A DNA stretch of 47,589 nucleotides from positions 1-47,589 of the forward strand of contig CAKOJJ010000008.1 of assembly GCA_934089275.1 (NCBI GenBank). The letters run 5' to 3'. Both the position numbers and the translations under genes were made by a program. The DNA is from an uncultured Bacilli bacterium. GTDB taxonomy: Bacteria > Bacillota_I > Bacilli_A > RF39 > UBA660. How positions within the stretch are numbered: the first letter of the stretch is position 1; each line of letters opens with the position of its first letter. The notes under the pieces were generated by a model. That model was not told where the DNA came from. It searched no databases and worked only from the letters and a program-made list of their open reading frames with translations. Shown here one piece after another: positions 17,006 to 25,987 of this stretch.

Positions 17006-17659
17006 TTATAAACCTTTTACTAATACTTTAAATGTTTTTAAGAAAATTTGCATGTCCAATTTTAAACTTGCCTTTTTAGAATAATCAGCTTCCATTTTAC
17101 ATCTAGATTTAAAAGTAGTCTTACTTCTACCATTAACTTGCCAATAACCAGTAATACCAGGTTTAGTTTTTACGATATCTTCATAATATCTTCCCATATC
17201 TTTGATTTCTCTTTCTAAGTATGGTCTATTACCTATTAAAGACATTTCTCCGTTAAAGACATTTAATAATTGAGGAAGTTCATCTAAAGATAATTTTCTG
17301 ATAATTTTTCCTACTCTTGTAACACGAGGATCGTTAACTAATTTTTTATGAATATCATATTCCATTTTCATCTCTGGATTATTTTCTAATAACTCAAATA
17401 AAATTTTATCAGCATCTAAAACCATTGATCTAAATTTATAAAGTTTAAAAGTTTTTCCATTTTGACCTATACGTGTTTGAGTATAAATAGCTTTTCCCTT
17501 AGAATCAAGTCTTATTGCTATTACGATTATCAAAAATAATGGTGATAATGTAATCAATAAAACACTGCTGATTATTAAATCAAATACTCGCTTAACAAAT
17601 AAATAAATCGAACTTGTAACAGATATACTTTCTGCTACTGCAATACTTCCTTCGTTCAT
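17006..17659 (-). CDS. Initiating sugar transferase (undecaprenyl-phosphate sugar-1-phosphate transferase)
   Basis: Starts polysaccharide assembly by moving a sugar phosphate onto undecaprenyl phosphate. One hydrophobic segment (about 20-43 from the start used here) is followed by the bacterial sugar transferase domain: GKAIYTQTRIGQNGKTFKLYKFRSM, RKLSLDELPQLLNVFNGEMSLIGNRP and KPGITGYWQVNGRS. About 217 residues corresponds to the short form without the extra membrane domain of WbaP/CpsE. The frame opens at 17704, but AGAGGGG lies 8 bases before ATG 17659. The first sugar added cannot be deduced. Confidence 0.92.
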   Translation of the reverse strand: MNEGSIAVAESISVTSSIYLFVKRVFDLIISSVLLITLSPLFLIIVIAIRLDSKGKAIYTQTRIGQNGKTFKLYKFRSMVLDADKILFELLENNPEMKMEYDIHKKLVNDPRVTRVGKIIRKLSLDELPQLLNVFNGEMSLIGNRPYLEREIKDMGRYYEDIVKTKPGITGYWQVNGRSKTTFKSRCKMEADYSKKASLKLDMQIFLKTFKVLVKGL

Positions 17660-17851
17660 AACCTTAACCCCTCTTTTATGTACCCCTACGTCTTGAATTG
17701 ACAACTATACTAACACAAAAGAAGAAAAAAAGCAAATTTTCAAACGAAACATTCAAGTATTCTATAGTTATTATAGCAAAAAATAAGCATATTTCAGTTA
17801 AAACAAATATTTTTAGGCATTTTATTTACAAAAAAAAGAGGAAAATTCCTC

Positions 17852-17968
17852 TTAATATGCATATATTGAACTAACAATAATAGCAAGTAGAATAAATAAT
17901 ACAAGAATGATGAAGAATGTATTACCATAACCTTGATTATTTATTGAGGGTTTAGTATTACAATTCAT
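17852..17968 (-). CDS. YjcZ-like small membrane protein (38 aa)
   Basis: The peptide reads MNCNTKPSINNQGYGNT, then a single membrane helix (FFIILVLFILLAIIVSSIYAY). The Gly/Asn/Tyr head followed by an LVLFILLxIIV helix is the plan of the YjcZ/SscA-like mini-proteins of spore formers. AAGGAGG precedes the ATG. It lies 17 bases after a second peptide of the same type, so the two are probably co-transcribed. The role is unknown; B. subtilis relatives are made during sporulation. Confidence 0.78.
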   Translation of the reverse strand: MNCNTKPSINNQGYGNTFFIILVLFILLAIIVSSIYAY

Positions 17969-17985
17969 GCCTTAACACCTCCTTT

Positions 17986-18078
17986 TTAGATAAATGCTCC
18001 TACTATGATAATTAATAAAATAAATAGAACTAATATGAAAGCAGCACCAGAAATATTATTATTGCAACATTTATTCAT
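17986..18078 (-). CDS. YjcZ-like small membrane protein (30 aa)
   Basis: The peptide is MNKCCNNNISGAA followed by FILVLFILLIIIVGAFI, very close to the YjcZ helix pattern GFALIVVLFILLIIVGA. AAGGAGGGAG lies 5 bases before the ATG. Two adjacent Cys in the head (C4, C5) are unusual for the group. It is the first gene of a two-peptide unit divergent from prsA. Confidence 0.8.
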   Translation of the reverse strand: MNKCCNNNISGAAFILVLFILLIIIVGAFI

Positions 18079-18203
18079 TATTCTCCCTCCTTTTCATTAC
18101 TCACTTTATTGTATGGTAAATCACTCATTTTTGTGCCTGTTTTAAAGAAATTAATATTATTTTTTTTATATACGTGATATAATACCTATTAGGGAGGATA
18201 GAG

Positions 18204-19199
18204 ATGAAAAAGAAATTATTAGTTGTAGTAATGGCAAGTGTTATGCTTACTGGTTGTGGTAAAACCATTCCTAAATTAACGAATGGTGAAGAAGCAATAG
18301 TTGATTTTAAAAATGGTGATAAAATAAGCGTTAATGAAATATGGAATGAAGTTAAAACTTCTTATGGACTTAACGTTATCCTTGAAAAAATCGACACTAA
18401 AATATTAGAAGATAAGTTTAAAGACAAAAAGGCTGATATTGATGAATACATGAAAAATTATGAAACATCATTAAAAGCTAACTATGTTGATAGTAATGGA
18501 AAATATGATGAAACATCACTTTTAAGTGCTTTAAGTCAATATGGATATTCTTCATTAGAAGATTACTTATCTCAACGTAGACTTTCTTATATGGAAAATT
18601 TACAAACTGAAAGTTATGCAAAAAGCTTAATCACTGATAAAGATATTGAAAAATATTATAAAAACAAACAAAAAGGTGATATCAGCTGTGTTCATATTTT
18701 AGTAAAACCTGCATCTTCAAGTGATACAGATACTAAAGCTGCTGAAGATAAAGTAAAAGAAATAATAGCTGCGATTGAAAAAGATATAAAATCTGGTACA
18801 AGTGCTGCTGATGCTTTTGCTAAATACAAAGATAATTCAGATGTAACATATCAAGATTTAGGATACTTTAATCATGGTGATATGGTAGAAGCTTTCGAAA
18901 CAGCTGCTTATAAATTAAAAAAAGGTGCATATACAACAACACCAGTAAAAACATCTTATGGTTATCATGCAATATTAAAAGTTGATGAAAAAGAAAAAGA
19001 TACTTTAGAAAATCTAAAGGATAAAATTAGAGAAACACTTGCAAATGAAAAAATAAACGATGATTCTACTATTTACATTAATTCAATGGTTGAATTAAGA
19101 AAAGAATATGGTGTAAACTTTGATGATTCAGAAATTGAAAGTGCATATAATAAATACATTAATTATTTAATTAATCAAAGCAAAAATTCATCTAATTAA
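18204..19199 (+). CDS. prsA: PrsA-type lipoprotein peptidyl-prolyl isomerase (foldase)
   Basis: Extracellular membrane-anchored foldase for secreted proteins. The signal peptide ends in the lipobox LTGC (C18). An N-terminal SurA-like helical region (about 30-150) is followed by a parvulin rotamase domain (about 155-265: ISCVHILVKPA, DLGYFNHGDMVEAFETAAYKLKKGAYTTTPVKTSYGYHAILKV) and a C-terminal helical tail. 331 residues is normal for PrsA. A TATAAT box lies at about 18176 and AGGGAGGAT precedes the ATG. It is a single-gene plus-strand unit facing a shared terminator. Confidence 0.93.
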   Translation: MKKKLLVVVMASVMLTGCGKTIPKLTNGEEAIVDFKNGDKISVNEIWNEVKTSYGLNVILEKIDTKILEDKFKDKKADIDEYMKNYETSLKANYVDSNGKYDETSLLSALSQYGYSSLEDYLSQRRLSYMENLQTESYAKSLITDKDIEKYYKNKQKGDISCVHILVKPASSSDTDTKAAEDKVKEIIAAIEKDIKSGTSAADAFAKYKDNSDVTYQDLGYFNHGDMVEAFETAAYKLKKGAYTTTPVKTSYGYHAILKVDEKEKDTLENLKDKIRETLANEKINDDSTIYINSMVELRKEYGVNFDDSEIESAYNKYINYLINQSKNSSN

Positions 19200-19204
19200 A
19201 AATA

Positions 19205-19242
19205 AAAAATAGAGAGGTTAACTTAATAACTTCTCTATTTTT
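19205..19242. terminator. Bidirectional terminator between prsA and the TPR-like gene
   Basis: A 16-bp stem (19205-19220 with 19227-19242, one G-T pair) flanked by A and T runs lies between convergent genes and overlaps the stop of the minus-strand gene. Confidence 0.85.
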
Positions 19243-20255
19243 TTTATTATATCTTCTTTTTCTATAACAGGTATTAATGCCATTATTTCACTATATGTTT
19301 CATCATTTGTTTCTTCATATTTTTTTACAAGATAGCTTCTATCAACTCCATAAAGAATTGTATAAATATAATCAAAGAATACATCTTTTGATAATTTTTC
19401 ATAAATTTTCATAATGAAAGCATAATATTCCATTTTTGAATAATCGGTTAAATAATCACGCACTAAACTTTGCATTACTTGCTCATCTTCATAAAATTCA
19501 TCCATTCGTTCAATATATAGATAGAAATAATCAGTTTCATTTTGGTAATATAAAGTTTTGTTTATGTCATCTTCTATTCTTGCTTGACTTAAAAATGTTG
19601 ATGCAATTCTACTATCTATTTTTTTTGTACTCTCCAACTCTTCAATATGCTCTTTTCTTAAAGGCATACCAATTGTTTGTAAATCTAAAATTATAAGTGC
19701 ATCTTCAAGCTCAGTTTCACCCATACTATTTAAAATGTCTAAAGCGTCTTCATACGCTCCATTTTCAACAACGCTTAAAATTTCATTGATTTTTTTATTA
19801 ACATTAGCATTTATTAAATCTGTGATTATTGCTTCTTCTAAAGTTGCATCATTTTTCTTGTGGAATACTTTACTATTTCTAATTTTGGCACTAAAGAAAG
19901 CTCCGTTATATATTGACATTCTTACGGCATTATTTCCTTTAACATCATCAAATTTTTTATTACCTTTAGATATTAATAAATCATTCATACTAATATGTGA
20001 CAAATTAAGATTTAAATCAAGTAAATCATTTAATAAAAATAAATAGGTATAATAATCTGACATATTTATGTCTGTTTGATGCAATAAATCTAAATAACGT
20101 GCTGCTTTAACATAATTCTTATTTTTTACATAATAAGCAAATAATGTATATACAACTTTAAAATCTGTCAAATTATTCTTTAAATATTCTTCTAGTAATA
20201 CAACTCCTTCTTGTTCATTCTTTTTATATACTGCAAAAATATCTTCCAATTTCAT
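19218..20255 (-). CDS. Unknown protein with TPR-like helical repeats
   Basis: I do not recognise the family. The 345-residue protein looks wholly helical, soluble and acidic. Its first third (LKNNLTDFKVVYTLFAYYVKNKNYVKAARYLDLLHQT) has the spacing of tetratricopeptide-type repeats, and further helix pairs follow (GAYEDALDILNSMGETELEDALIIL). No catalytic motif, signal peptide or membrane segment is visible. A scaffold or adaptor role would be usual for such folds (inference). It begins 65 bases before the YugP terminator and ends at the terminator shared with prsA. Confidence 0.6.
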   Translation of the reverse strand: MKLEDIFAVYKKNEQEGVVLLEEYLKNNLTDFKVVYTLFAYYVKNKNYVKAARYLDLLHQTDINMSDYYTYLFLLNDLLDLNLNLSHISMNDLLISKGNKKFDDVKGNNAVRMSIYNGAFFSAKIRNSKVFHKKNDATLEEAIITDLINANVNKKINEILSVVENGAYEDALDILNSMGETELEDALIILDLQTIGMPLRKEHIEELESTKKIDSRIASTFLSQARIEDDINKTLYYQNETDYFYLYIERMDEFYEDEQVMQSLVRDYLTDYSKMEYYAFIMKIYEKLSKDVFFDYIYTILYGVDRSYLVKKYEETNDETYSEIMALIPVIEKEDIIKKIEKLLS

Positions 20256-20304
20256 TTATATTTTCTCCTTCATAGATAAATATTATAAATATTTTTTCAA
20301 AAAA

Positions 20305-20322
20305 AACAAGCCTAAGCTTGTT
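20305..20322 (-). terminator. Terminator of the cysS-yugP unit
   Basis: Stem AACAAGC/GCTTGTT (20305-20311 and 20316-20322) with a 4-base loop and a T run on the minus strand, overlapping the end of the peptidase gene. Confidence 0.8.
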
Positions 20323-20989
20323 AATCACGATCATTTAATTGTATTAAAAGGTAAAGTATTTCTAACATAGAAGATATTACAGCTGCAACATAAGTGAATG
20401 CAGCACTGTTTAAAACAGCATCTACTCCAGATTTTTCCCTTTCATCAATCATTCCATCACTAAGTACAATTTTCTTTGCTCTTTTAGAAGCATCAAACTC
20501 AACTGGCAAAGTAACAAGTTCAAATAAAAGTCCTAAGAATGTAAAGCCGATTGCTGCATAAACATAATCCATATAACTTAAAAATAAACCAATAATCATT
20601 ACAATATAAGCAATTTTTTGACCAATATTTATAATTGGAAATATCATACTTCTAATTTTAAACCAAGTATATCCTTCTTTATCTTGAATTGCATGTCCAC
20701 ATTCATGAGCAGCAATAGCAAGTGAAGAAATACTAGTTCCATGATACACATCAGTTGAAAGTCTAACAGTTTTTCTTCTAGGATCATAATGATCACTCAT
20801 AGTGCCCTTTGTTTCAACAACATAGATATCACCTAAGTTGTTTTCATCAAGAATACGTCTTGCAACATCAAAACCTGTTAGATTTTTTTCATTATTTACC
20901 TTTGTATACTTTTTATAACTTAAATTTACCTTAATTGATGCATAAATTGGTATAATTAACATCAATAAAAATATAATCAATAATTCCAT
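20321..20989 (-). CDS. YugP-family zinc metallopeptidase
   Basis: Membrane metalloprotease of the neutral zinc peptidase type. The protein starts with a membrane helix (2-20), carries the zinc site HECGHAIQ at about residue 92, two or three further membrane helices (about 112-160) and LPVEFDASKRA (about 162-172), which supplies the Glu ligand downstream. 222 residues is normal. The ATG follows the cysS stop region by 2 bases, so the two are co-transcribed. The natural substrate is not known for the family. Confidence 0.9.
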   Translation of the reverse strand: MELLIIFLLMLIIPIYASIKVNLSYKKYTKVNNEKNLTGFDVARRILDENNLGDIYVVETKGTMSDHYDPRRKTVRLSTDVYHGTSISSLAIAAHECGHAIQDKEGYTWFKIRSMIFPIINIGQKIAYIVMIIGLFLSYMDYVYAAIGFTFLGLLFELVTLPVEFDASKRAKKIVLSDGMIDEREKSGVDAVLNSAAFTYVAAVISSMLEILYLLIQLNDRD

Positions 20990-20991
20990 AA

Positions 20992-22392
20992 CTAATCACC
21001 TATTATTTTATAAGTAGTTCCTTCTCTTGTATCAATAAGTTCAATTCCACGATTATAAAGTTCGTTTCTTATTGAATCAGCAAGTTCATAGTCTTTACTT
21101 TTCTTTGCTTCATTTCTTTTTGCTATAAGATCTAATATTTCAGTATCATCTTCTAAAGAAGTTTCTTTAATCAAATTTACTGAGAATACTTTATCAAATT
21201 TCTTTATTAGTTCAAGTTTTGTATGTCCATTAACTTGTTCATCTTTTAAAAGTTCATACATAACTGATATAGCATTAGCTGTATTTAAATCATTAGATAT
21301 TTCATTTATGAACATGTTGTTATAATTACTGAATTCACCTTCATCTAAAATACCTTCATCTTTAATATTAGCAATTTTATTTCTAAGTTTTTTCAATGTT
21401 GCTTCAGCTTGATTCAAAGCATCATATGTGAAAACTAATTGTTTTCTATAATGACTGTTTAAGCACATAAATCTAAAACTTAATGGATCATAACCTTTTT
21501 CTTGAAGTAATGATACAGTTAAAAATTCACCCTTACTTTTACTCATCTTACCTGTTGAATCTAGTAAATGTTCATTATGGAACCAATAATTACACCATTT
21601 ATGTCCAAGATATGCTTCACTTTGAGCAATTTCATTTGTATGATGTGGAAATATATTATCAACTCCACCACCATGAATATCCAAATGTTCTCCTAAGTAT
21701 TTAATTGAAATACCACTACATTCAATATGCCAACCAGGATATCCTTTTCCAAATGGAGAATCCCAAAGCATTTCATGATTTTCAAACTTGGATGTTGTAA
21801 ACCATAAAACAAAATCTGCTTGGTTACGTTTTTTTTCATCAACACTTACAGTTTCTCTTATTCCAACTTTATTCCCATCAGCATTCATATTTGAAAGTTC
21901 ATAATAGTTCTTGCAAGAAGAAACATCAAAATAGATATTACCACCACTTTTATAAGCGATATCTTTTTTTAGTAAATCCTCAATTATTTTAATATACATA
22001 TCTATATTTTCTGTAGCAGGAGAAACTATTTCTGGCATTTTACAATTTAAACTTTCAAAATCTTTAAAGAAAGCTTTTGTATAAAAATTAGCAATTTCAT
22101 AAGCTGTTTTTCCTTCTCTTTTACGAGCAACTTCCATTTTATCTTCACCAGTATCAGCATCACTCGTAAGATGACCAACATCTGTTATATTCATTGCTCT
22201 TTTAACATTATATCCTAAATATAAAAGAGTTTTTTCTAAAATATCGTGTCCAATGTAGTTTCGCATATTACCAATATGTGCATAATGATATACTGTTGGT
22301 CCACATGTGTACATATTAACAATATTCTCATTATAAGGAACAAATTCCTCGACCTTTTTTGTTAATGTATTATAAAATTTCACATTTATCAC
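20992..22392 (-). CDS. cysS: Cysteinyl-tRNA synthetase
   Basis: Class I synthetase that charges tRNA-Cys. The ATP-binding signatures are HIGN (39-42) and KMSKS (282-286). The zinc ligands specific for cysteine recognition are C30, C225 (in WHIECSG), H250 and E254. 466 residues is full length, including the DALR-like and C-terminal helical parts. There are only 44 bases between it and the gene upstream, and no T-box element is visible there. The ATG is preceded by GGTGAT. Confidence 0.97.
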   Translation of the reverse strand: MINVKFYNTLTKKVEEFVPYNENIVNMYTCGPTVYHYAHIGNMRNYIGHDILEKTLLYLGYNVKRAMNITDVGHLTSDADTGEDKMEVARKREGKTAYEIANFYTKAFFKDFESLNCKMPEIVSPATENIDMYIKIIEDLLKKDIAYKSGGNIYFDVSSCKNYYELSNMNADGNKVGIRETVSVDEKKRNQADFVLWFTTSKFENHEMLWDSPFGKGYPGWHIECSGISIKYLGEHLDIHGGGVDNIFPHHTNEIAQSEAYLGHKWCNYWFHNEHLLDSTGKMSKSKGEFLTVSLLQEKGYDPLSFRFMCLNSHYRKQLVFTYDALNQAEATLKKLRNKIANIKDEGILDEGEFSNYNNMFINEISNDLNTANAISVMYELLKDEQVNGHTKLELIKKFDKVFSVNLIKETSLEDDTEILDLIAKRNEAKKSKDYELADSIRNELYNRGIELIDTREGTTYKIIGD

Positions 22393-22436
22393 CTACTAAA
22401 AATTATTATACTAATTTATGAAATGTAAAGCAACTA

Positions 22437-23267
22437 TTAACACAAGTTGTTTGCCTTTACATATTCACTTATAGAGCTTCCACTTATAAGCACAAGTTCA
22501 TTCATCTCTTTATTTCCTTTATAACTAAGTTCATAATTACCGATCACTAATAAATCTTTACTATCTTTTGAATTACATAGAGGAGAACCGGTCGTATCAC
22601 CAAAGTTACTAGAAAGAATAAGTTTTCCATCATAAATTCGTGATACCTCTAAATTAATTGAATCCGTATTAAAAGAAACACTTTCTAAAGACATTCCACT
22701 TAAAGAATTAATACCAGTTAAGTTGACAATTATTTTGCCATCTTCATTTATTCCAATTAAACGATTTTGTCTAGGTAAATTATTTTTTAAAAACAGGAAT
22801 AATATATTATCAACTATAGAAACCTTAGGTTCTAATCTATCACATTCTCCAATGTTAACATTATTAACAAGAATTTGATTTTTACCATTTCCAGTCACTA
22901 CATTTATTTTAAACTTATTTAAACTATAAGAAAATTCAGTAGTTATATCATTTGGACTTATATCGATTACATTAAAATAATACTTATTTTTCTTTTCTGA
23001 TGTGGCTGTTGTAGAAATATTTGCTATAACTTTTTTATTTGGTAAATAAATATATACAATGAAAAATAGAAAAATAGCAATAATTATAAGAATAATAGTT
23101 ATGAATATAGCCGTTGATGGGTCATGCTCTTCATGATGTTTTTCACGAGTTTTTTCATGCATTTCTTCATCAGTTAGATTTACTAAATCTTCTTTATTAT
23201 TTTGTTCATCAACTTTAATAACTTTTGCTACCCTGTTAATTTGGGGAATTTTATCATCATCCATCAT
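22437..23267 (-). CDS. Unknown single-pass membrane protein
   Basis: I do not recognise the family. A charged cytoplasmic head of about 50 residues (rich in Asp, Glu and His: TREKHHEEHD) is followed by one membrane helix (STAIFITIILIIIAIFLFFIVYIYL, about 51-75) and an outer domain of about 200 residues with many beta-strand patterns and two Cys (C138 region and near residue 230), plus a C-terminal Cys. The arrangement is that of a bitopic wall or sensor protein. AGAGGG lies 7 bases before the ATG. It lies between the Clp ATPase gene and cysS on the same strand. Confidence 0.6.
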   Translation of the reverse strand: MMDDDKIPQINRVAKVIKVDEQNNKEDLVNLTDEEMHEKTREKHHEEHDPSTAIFITIILIIIAIFLFFIVYIYLPNKKVIANISTTATSEKKNKYYFNVIDISPNDITTEFSYSLNKFKINVVTGNGKNQILVNNVNIGECDRLEPKVSIVDNILFLFLKNNLPRQNRLIGINEDGKIIVNLTGINSLSGMSLESVSFNTDSINLEVSRIYDGKLILSSNFGDTTGSPLCNSKDSKDLLVIGNYELSYKGNKEMNELVLISGSSISEYVKANNLC

Positions 23268-23310
23268 ATTTGAACCCTCTTTATAGTTAAATTATATCAT
23301 AAATATTTCA

Positions 23311-25131
23311 TTATGCTTTTGTTTTTATCTTATCAGTGTCTAGTTCATTGTCCAATAAAGATTCATCATTTTTATTATAACCAACACATACCTCTTTTTT
23401 CTTTTTATCAAAAATTAGAAGAGAACTATTAAAAACTACTTTATCACCCTTATTATCATATATATAACTTTTATCAATTATTGATTTAAATAAAGATATA
23501 ACTTTTGGTGATGCAGCTTCAATATTTTTCAAATAAATAAGTGTATATGGTTTATATTTTATCTTACTTATTATATTGGTATCGTTATAACCGATATAAC
23601 CTGGATCACTTCCAATAATTCTATTTATTGAAGTATCGGATATAAAATCTTTCATATCAAGTTCCAAGTAATTATATTTCAATCTAGATACTAAATAATC
23701 AACCAATTCTTTTTTATTTTCTTTATTTTCTCCTAATAAAGTAAACGTACTTGCCCTTCTAGCCTCACTAATATTCTTTAAAACTTCTTCAAGTTCACTA
23801 AATCTGTACTTTTCTTTTATTTCATGATTTATCTTCATTGCTTCATCTAAAGTAATAATTTTTATACCTGTCATACTTTCAACAGTTGTTTCAATATCAC
23901 TTAAATTTACACTTACTTTTTTCATAGTTTTTTTCTTAGTAAGATAGGCATTCTTATAATCTTTATTTTTTAAATACATATCCTCTTGATTATTTAAAAA
24001 CTCATTTGAACAATTGATATTAACACGAGATAAAACTGTATCTAAAAGATCTAAAGATTTATCAGGATTATGATTTATATACATATATTTATTTGCAAGA
24101 TGTACAATATTTTTAATATTATCATCACTTATTTTAACATTATGATATGCTTCATAAGAGTTCTTTACACCTAAAAGTATTTGAACAGTTTCACTTTCAG
24201 TTGGCTCACTTATCATAACACTTTGAAATCTTCTAGATAAAGCTTTATCCGGAGCAATAAACTTCTCATATTCCATAGTTGTTGTTGCACCAATTATTTT
24301 TATTTTGTCATTAGCAAGATATGGTTTTAAAATATTAGCAGCATCAATACTGCCTTCACCGCCACCGGTTTTAACGATAGTATGAATTTCATCAATAAAT
24401 AATATTATATTTTTACTTTTCTTAATCTCTTTAATAATATTATTAAGTCTTGTTTCAAACTCTCCACGATATTTTGTATTAGAAAGCATACTTGCCATAT
24501 CAACAGAAATAATTTTTTTACCTTTTAATTTTTCTGGCACTAAAGACGCATCGATTCTTCTAGCAAGCTCTTCAACTATTGCAGTTTTACCTACACCAGC
24601 TTCACCAATTAAAATAGGATTATTTTTATTTTTTCTTAAAAGTATTTCAATAATTGAATTTATTTCTTTATCTCTTCCAATAAGTTTATTTGTTCCAATT
24701 AACTTTTCACCAATTTCATTTAATTCGCAAAAATCATCACTTGTTAACTCTTTATACAAGCCATCAATATCGATATCAAGACCTAAAAGAAGTCTTAAAG
24801 CAATTCCATCATCACTTGTTAATAATATTCCTAATATTTCTTTTTCACTCACCTTATTCTCTCTTGTAGCATCATCTATAACTTGACGAAGTAAAGGTGT
24901 ATACAAAATAACTTCACTTTTCTTACTAGCTTTACCAACTACATTAATAAGCTCATTTTTTAAAATTTCATACGTCAAATTATACTTTTTGGTAATTTCA
25001 TTTACACTCGAACACTTAAGCAAGCTTAAAAGCAAATGCTCAGTTCCTACATAAGGATGATTTAAACTCATACATTCCTTTTCTGCATTTTTTAATATTT
25101 TTTTTACTTCATAACTAAAATTATTATTCAT
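23311..25131 (-). CDS. ClpC-like AAA+ ATPase with degenerate second ATPase domain
   Basis: The N-terminal Clp_N repeat domain (about 1-140) is followed by an intact first AAA+ domain: Walker A GEAGVGKT (176-183), Walker B ILFIDE (243-248) and Arg fingers R300-R301. The second AAA+ domain starts at about 455 but is broken. The Walker A place reads GENKENKK (467-474), the Walker B DE pair is replaced by KN (535-536), and the usual C-terminal domain is absent. GSDPGYIGY (507-515) still marks it as D2. There is no Clp coiled-coil middle domain. The total of 606 residues compares with about 810 for ClpC. ClpP-binding loops are not recognisable, so a chaperone or adaptor role is more likely than proteolysis (inference). 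It lies directly downstream of spo0A. Confidence 0.85.
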   Translation of the reverse strand: MNNNFSYEVKKILKNAEKECMSLNHPYVGTEHLLLSLLKCSSVNEITKKYNLTYEILKNELINVVGKASKKSEVILYTPLLRQVIDDATRENKVSEKEILGILLTSDDGIALRLLLGLDIDIDGLYKELTSDDFCELNEIGEKLIGTNKLIGRDKEINSIIEILLRKNKNNPILIGEAGVGKTAIVEELARRIDASLVPEKLKGKKIISVDMASMLSNTKYRGEFETRLNNIIKEIKKSKNIILFIDEIHTIVKTGGGEGSIDAANILKPYLANDKIKIIGATTTMEYEKFIAPDKALSRRFQSVMISEPTESETVQILLGVKNSYEAYHNVKISDDNIKNIVHLANKYMYINHNPDKSLDLLDTVLSRVNINCSNEFLNNQEDMYLKNKDYKNAYLTKKKTMKKVSVNLSDIETTVESMTGIKIITLDEAMKINHEIKEKYRFSELEEVLKNISEARRASTFTLLGENKENKKELVDYLVSRLKYNYLELDMKDFISDTSINRIIGSDPGYIGYNDTNIISKIKYKPYTLIYLKNIEAASPKVISLFKSIIDKSYIYDNKGDKVVFNSSLLIFDKKKKEVCVGYNKNDESLLDNELDTDKIKTKA

Positions 25132-25175
25132 AAAAAAAATCCTCCTATTAATTATATGAGGAAATTTTTACATTA

Positions 25176-25910
25176 TTATACATATCTATCTTCAAGTTTT
25201 AATCTATCTGCTAAAGTTACAATAAATTCTCCATTTGTAGGTTTTGACTTATCACAATCAACAGAATTTCCAAATAGTTCTTCCATATAGTCATAATCAC
25301 CTCTACTCCAAGATATTTCAATTGCATGTCTTATTGCTCTTTCAACTCTTGAAGATGTTGTCTCATAACTTCTCGCAAGTCTTGGATATAACTCTTTTGT
25401 TATTGCTCCCATCATCGATGTATCATTATACATCATTTCTATTCCATCTCTTATATAAGAATATCCTTTTATATTAGAAGGTATTCCTAAATTATGTAAC
25501 ATATCTGTTATTTTTAATTTTATGGTATTATTACTACTTTTATTTTCTTTAAAATATATTGATGCAACAACTCTTTCAAGTTCACTGCAAGAATAAGGCT
25601 TCTTCAAAAAATAATTTGGTTGATATGAATTTATTTGCATCATCATATCTGGACTTACATATTCACTTGTAATAATAACTTTTCTATTTATACCAAGTTC
25701 TTTCATCTTTGAAAGAATTAAACTACATAAACATCCACTTAGTAATAGATTAACAACTAAAACATCATAATCTTCTGTTATTGAAGACATTGCTTCATCC
25801 CTATTACTGATTGCTTTTACCACATTGACACTACTAGAACTACTGAAATACTCCTCTACTGCATTTATATGATTAACATCTTCGTCAATCAACATTACAC
25901 GTATCGCCAT
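25176..25910 (-). CDS. spo0A: Spo0A-type sporulation regulator lacking the phosphoacceptor Asp
   Basis: Receiver domain (1-115) plus the Spo0A DNA-binding domain (about 130-244). The latter is strongly conserved: GIPSNIKGYSYIRDGIEMMYND, the recognition helix SSRVERAIRHAIEISWSRG (186-204) and KPTNGEFIVTLADRLKLE. In the receiver the acidic pair (D9, E10), T81 and K104 are present, but the position of the phosphorylated Asp (D56 in B. subtilis Spo0A) is N54, codon AAT at 25749-25751. Phosphorelay control is therefore doubtful. AGGAGAT precedes the ATG. Upstream lies a -10 element with a poor -35 and an array of 0A-box-like sites. Confidence 0.93.
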   Translation of the reverse strand: MAIRVMLIDEDVNHINAVEEYFSSSSSVNVVKAISNRDEAMSSITEDYDVLVVNLLLSGCLCSLILSKMKELGINRKVIITSEYVSPDMMMQINSYQPNYFLKKPYSCSELERVVASIYFKENKSSNNTIKLKITDMLHNLGIPSNIKGYSYIRDGIEMMYNDTSMMGAITKELYPRLARSYETTSSRVERAIRHAIEISWSRGDYDYMEELFGNSVDCDKSKPTNGEFIVTLADRLKLEDRYV

Positions 25911-25950
25911 AATATCTCCTTTTTCTAATAATTATTCAACTGCTAGATTC

Positions 25951-25956
25951 ATTATA
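25951..25956 (-). promoter_or_regulatory. Probable spo0A promoter -10
   Basis: TATAAT on the minus strand, with no recognisable -35 at 17 bp (TTTATC). This suggests an activator-dependent promoter. The predicted start is near 25944. Confidence 0.5.
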
Positions 25957-25987
25957 GTATAAATAAATGTAAAGATAAAGAGCTAAA

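Noticed and set aside
22393..22436. T-box leader for cysS
   Set aside because: Only 44 bases separate the genes and no T-box sequence or specifier stem is visible.
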